A DNA stretch of 33,541 bases, taken from NCBI GenBank assembly GCA_937924495.1, contig CALDSS010000089.1:1-33541 (forward strand), written 5' to 3'. The position numbers and the translations under genes are program-made. Positions 31,142 to 33,541 of this stretch are shown here, one piece after another. The stretch comes from an uncultured Saprospiraceae bacterium. GTDB taxonomy: Bacteria > Bacteroidota > Bacteroidia > Chitinophagales > Saprospiraceae. The notes below the pieces were generated by a model that was given only the letters and a program-made list of their open reading frames with translations, searched no databases and was not told the origin of the DNA. Numbering within the stretch: the stretch's first letter is position 1; each line of letters opens with the position of its first letter.

Positions 31142-33541
31142 ATGAAAAAAGTTTTACACCTAATCGGTAATGTTTTCTCCATTACCTTTCTGTTTACTTT
31201 TCTTTTTATAAGTCAGTTAGAAGCTAATTCAGAGGCTGAATCGATTGCTCCAACTAATGTCTTCATCAACGAATTTCATTATGATAATGCAAGTAGTGAT
31301 GTTGGCGAATTTGTTGAAGTAGCGGGGCCAGCTGGAACCAATCTTAGTGACTATCAGATTCTCCTGTACAATGGTTCTGCGTCTCAGTTGAGCGTTTACA
31401 GGACAATATCTCTTTCAGGGGTAATTGACAACGAAGCTTGCTCTGGGTTTGGAGCTGTTCCATTTTTTAGTTCTGGAATTCAGAATGGTGCGCCAGATGG
31501 GATTGCATTATTCCAAATTAGCACCAATACAGTTTTAGAATTTATCAGTTACGAGGGTTCCTTTACTGCAGGAAGTGGGCCTGCATCAGGCATGACATCA
31601 ACAGATGTAGGAGTTGCGGAAGGTGGTGGAACGCCAGCTGGTTTCTCAATACAGCGAACAGGTGCTGGGTGTGCTCCAGGCGATTTTACATGGGCCGCTC
31701 CAAGTGATGATAGTCCAGGTACAATAAATGCTGCTCAAACTTTTACAGGTGCGCCGCCTGCCGCCGCTTGCGGAATTTGTAGTATTACAGTAACTCCTGT
31801 TGCGGGCTGTTTATCAGGTTCTAATTTCGTTGCAGACGTAACGGTGAACTTTGTAAGCCCTCCAGCTACTGGTACACTTGATTTATCAGGTGATGGTAGT
31901 GGAAGCGTGGCTGTTGGTGGTCTTTCTGGAGGGATGCATACCTTTACGAATGTGACTATGGCTGCTGATGGAACACCAATAAATGTAACGGCTGGTTTTT
32001 CAGCAGATGCTCTTTGCATGTTGAACGAGCCAAACGCGGGTACTGCTCCAGATGCTTCCCTTTTTAGTTCTTCTTGTGGAAATGAAATCATTTTTATCAA
32101 TGAAATTCACTACGATAACGGTGGAGGAGATATGGGAGAATTTATAGAAGTAGCAGGAACAGCAGGTATTTGTTTAGATGATTATGAATTAGTTCTATAT
32201 AACGGGTCAAGCTCTCAAAGAAGCGTTTATGATGTCATGACACTTAGTGGAAATATTCCTAATGAAGGGGGTACTGGTTTTGGGGCAATAGCTAAGCATT
32301 ATGCACCAAATGGAATCCAGAATGGGGCACCAGATGGAATTGCATTAGTGAAAAACGGATGTGTTATAGAGTTTATTAGTTATGAAGGTGTATTCACCGC
32401 AGCTAATGGCCCTGCAGCTGGACTTTGTTCTGTCGATATTATTGCTCGCGAAGGTGGAGGAACAAATATTGGAGAGTCAGTTCAATTAACTGGGGCAGGA
32501 AGTATGGCTAGTGATTTTACTTGGACTGGGCCTTTGGCAGAAAGTCCAGGTATGCTTAATGCAGGCCAAACTTTGATCTGTCCAACGACATGTGCTATCA
32601 ATTCAGTTTCAGTTTCAAAAATTTCATCTTGTATGAATAGTGGAGCTGGATCAACTTTTACTGCAAATGTAACAGTGAACTTTGCGGTTCCACCAACCAC
32701 AGGAACATTAGATTTAACTGGCGATGCTACAGGTAGTGTTTCGGTTTCTAATATTTGTGGAAATCAACACACTTTCATTGGCGTAACGATGACAGCTGAT
32801 GGAGGGCCAATTGATATTTCTGCTGCCTTTTCAGATGCAGCATGTGCATTTGCTGGAACAGGATTAGGAACAGCGCCTTTTGCTTGTTGTCCGATTGACG
32901 CACTTTGCCAAGATGTTGCAATTGTACTTCCTCCTACTGGTGAATTAGAATTGAATCCTCTGGACTTTGATAATGGTACGGTCACCTGTAACCCATCTGA
33001 TTTTACAGTAGAGCCAGCAATGGTTGGTTGTGCTGATTTAGGAAATGTCACAGTAACTTTAACAGTAACAGATCAAAATACGGGCAATACTGACAATTGT
33101 ACTGCAAATCTTGCAGTTGGAGCTACTGACGGCGAACCGATGGGATGTAATGATTTTACTCACATTTCTATTGATGGTGATGAATGTTCTTTAGTAAATT
33201 TTGAACAATTGTTGGAAGGTGATGATCCGGGGTGTTATAGTCTCTCAAGAACACCTGCATTGAATGGCGATTGTGGTGATGCTCCTTTTGGAGAAGTATG
33301 GGTTAATTGTGCAGACGTAGGGCAAACAATTACTATCAAAGTTACCAACCTTGTAACAGGTAATTCCTGTTGGGGATCTATTTTAGTAGAAGATAAATGG
33401 GCACCGACGATTGAGTGTGACGGGCCATTTGATATAGATTGTACAGAAGACCCAAGTTCATTACCATTACCAGTTGTGACAGACAATTGTGAGAGTTTAA
33501 CTCCATTTGTAGTGCGACAACAAGAAGGAGGAGATGATTGT
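31142..33541 (+). CDS. Secreted lamin-tail/HYR-type surface protein (partial at 3' end)
   Basis: The frame is open from the ATG at 31142 for exactly 800 codons to the window edge. A signal peptide (LHLIGNVFSITFLFTFLFI, cleavage near LEANS) is followed by two tandem modules of 277 residues (from residues 40 and 317). Each has a lamin-tail-like domain (VFINEFHYDN, then GEFVEVAG and NGAPDGIAL) and a Cys-flanked beta domain (TVNFxxPPxTGTLDLxGD). After about residue 580 comes a Cys-rich region with a VEDKWAPTIECDGPFD element typical of HYR arrays. The missing C-terminus most likely carries a T9SS sorting domain. Lamin-tail domains in bacteria often accompany secreted nucleases, but no nuclease motif is visible here. 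It is likely a surface or matrix protein. Confidence 0.85.
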   Translation, partial: MKKVLHLIGNVFSITFLFTFLFISQLEANSEAESIAPTNVFINEFHYDNASSDVGEFVEVAGPAGTNLSDYQILLYNGSASQLSVYRTISLSGVIDNEACSGFGAVPFFSSGIQNGAPDGIALFQISTNTVLEFISYEGSFTAGSGPASGMTSTDVGVAEGGGTPAGFSIQRTGAGCAPGDFTWAAPSDDSPGTINAAQTFTGAPPAAACGICSITVTPVAGCLSGSNFVADVTVNFVSPPATGTLDLSGDGSGSVAVGGLSGGMHTFTNVTMAADGTPINVTAGFSADALCMLNEPNAGTAPDASLFSSSCGNEIIFINEIHYDNGGGDMGEFIEVAGTAGICLDDYELVLYNGSSSQRSVYDVMTLSGNIPNEGGTGFGAIAKHYAPNGIQNGAPDGIALVKNGCVIEFISYEGVFTAANGPAAGLCSVDIIAREGGGTNIGESVQLTGAGSMASDFTWTGPLAESPGMLNAGQTLICPTTCAINSVSVSKISSCMNSGAGSTFTANVTVNFAVPPTTGTLDLTGDATGSVSVSNICGNQHTFIGVTMTADGGPIDISAAFSDAACAFAGTGLGTAPFACCPIDALCQDVAIVLPPTGELELNPLDFDNGTVTCNPSDFTVEPAMVGCADLGNVTVTLTVTDQNTGNTDNCTANLAVGATDGEPMGCNDFTHISIDGDECSLVNFEQLLEGDDPGCYSLSRTPALNGDCGDAPFGEVWVNCADVGQTITIKVTNLVTGNSCWGSILVEDKWAPTIECDGPFDIDCTEDPSSLPLPVVTDNCESLTPFVVRQQEGGDDC
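31259..32890 (+). repeat. Tandem duplication of an 831-bp module
   Basis: Unit 1 begins at 31259 and unit 2 at 32090. Both encode FINExHYDN, NGAPDGIAL, EFISYEG, SPGxxNAxQT and TGTLDL in the same order. The second copy ends at about 32890, within a Cys pair. Confidence 0.9.

Overview
The window looks like chromosomal DNA of a member of the Bacteroidota, most likely the Saprospiria (Saprospiraceae) or a close relative. The evidence is a SusC/SusD pair, type IX secretion sorting domains of both the A and B kinds, a DUF2480 protein, AT-rich leaders without Shine-Dalgarno sites, several TAnnTTTG promoter boxes, and giant secreted proteins built from PKD/HYR/SprB-like modules. The placement below phylum level is inference.

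Layout. 1-1628 (minus strand): the start of a PP2C/GAF-type signalling protein, a DUF2480 gene and scpB. 1817-9435 (plus): a secreted PNGase F-family protein with LamG and sorting domains, then a SusC-type TonB-dependent transporter and a SusD-type lipoprotein. This is a small SUS-like locus that looks aimed at glycoproteins. 9456-10322 (minus): an unrecognised one-TM protein. 10323-10803: a hairpin-rich intergenic region with overlapping divergent promoter boxes and a possible minus-strand small RNA. 10804-18695: mostly housekeeping genes (radA, an NlpC/P60 lipoprotein, a small membrane protein on the minus strand, 3-hydroxyanthranilate dioxygenase, an LpxH-type hydrolase, a secreted propeller-like protein, a long TspO-like membrane protein and a Uup-like ABC-F ATPase). 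18950-33541: three giant secreted proteins of 1420, 2142 and at least 800 aa, with one minus-strand MDR oxidoreductase between the first two. The third runs off the end of the window.

How the genes work together. The PNGase-like protein would act at the cell surface or outside the cell after type IX export. SusD and SusC would bind and import the released material. The three giant proteins look like surface adhesins or structural proteins; their internal repeats have exact periods (5 x 120 bp, 5 x 225 bp, 2 x 831 bp), which points to expansion by recombination.

The most interesting observations are: the PNGase F homologue in which the position equivalent to catalytic Glu118 is Gln while the other two catalytic acids are kept; a pair of related inverted-repeat elements at 4359-4415 and 10335-10424; the structured intergenic region before radA; and the exact-period repeat arrays. 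I found no CRISPR array, IS element, phage gene, tRNA or rRNA, and no clearly new multi-gene system.
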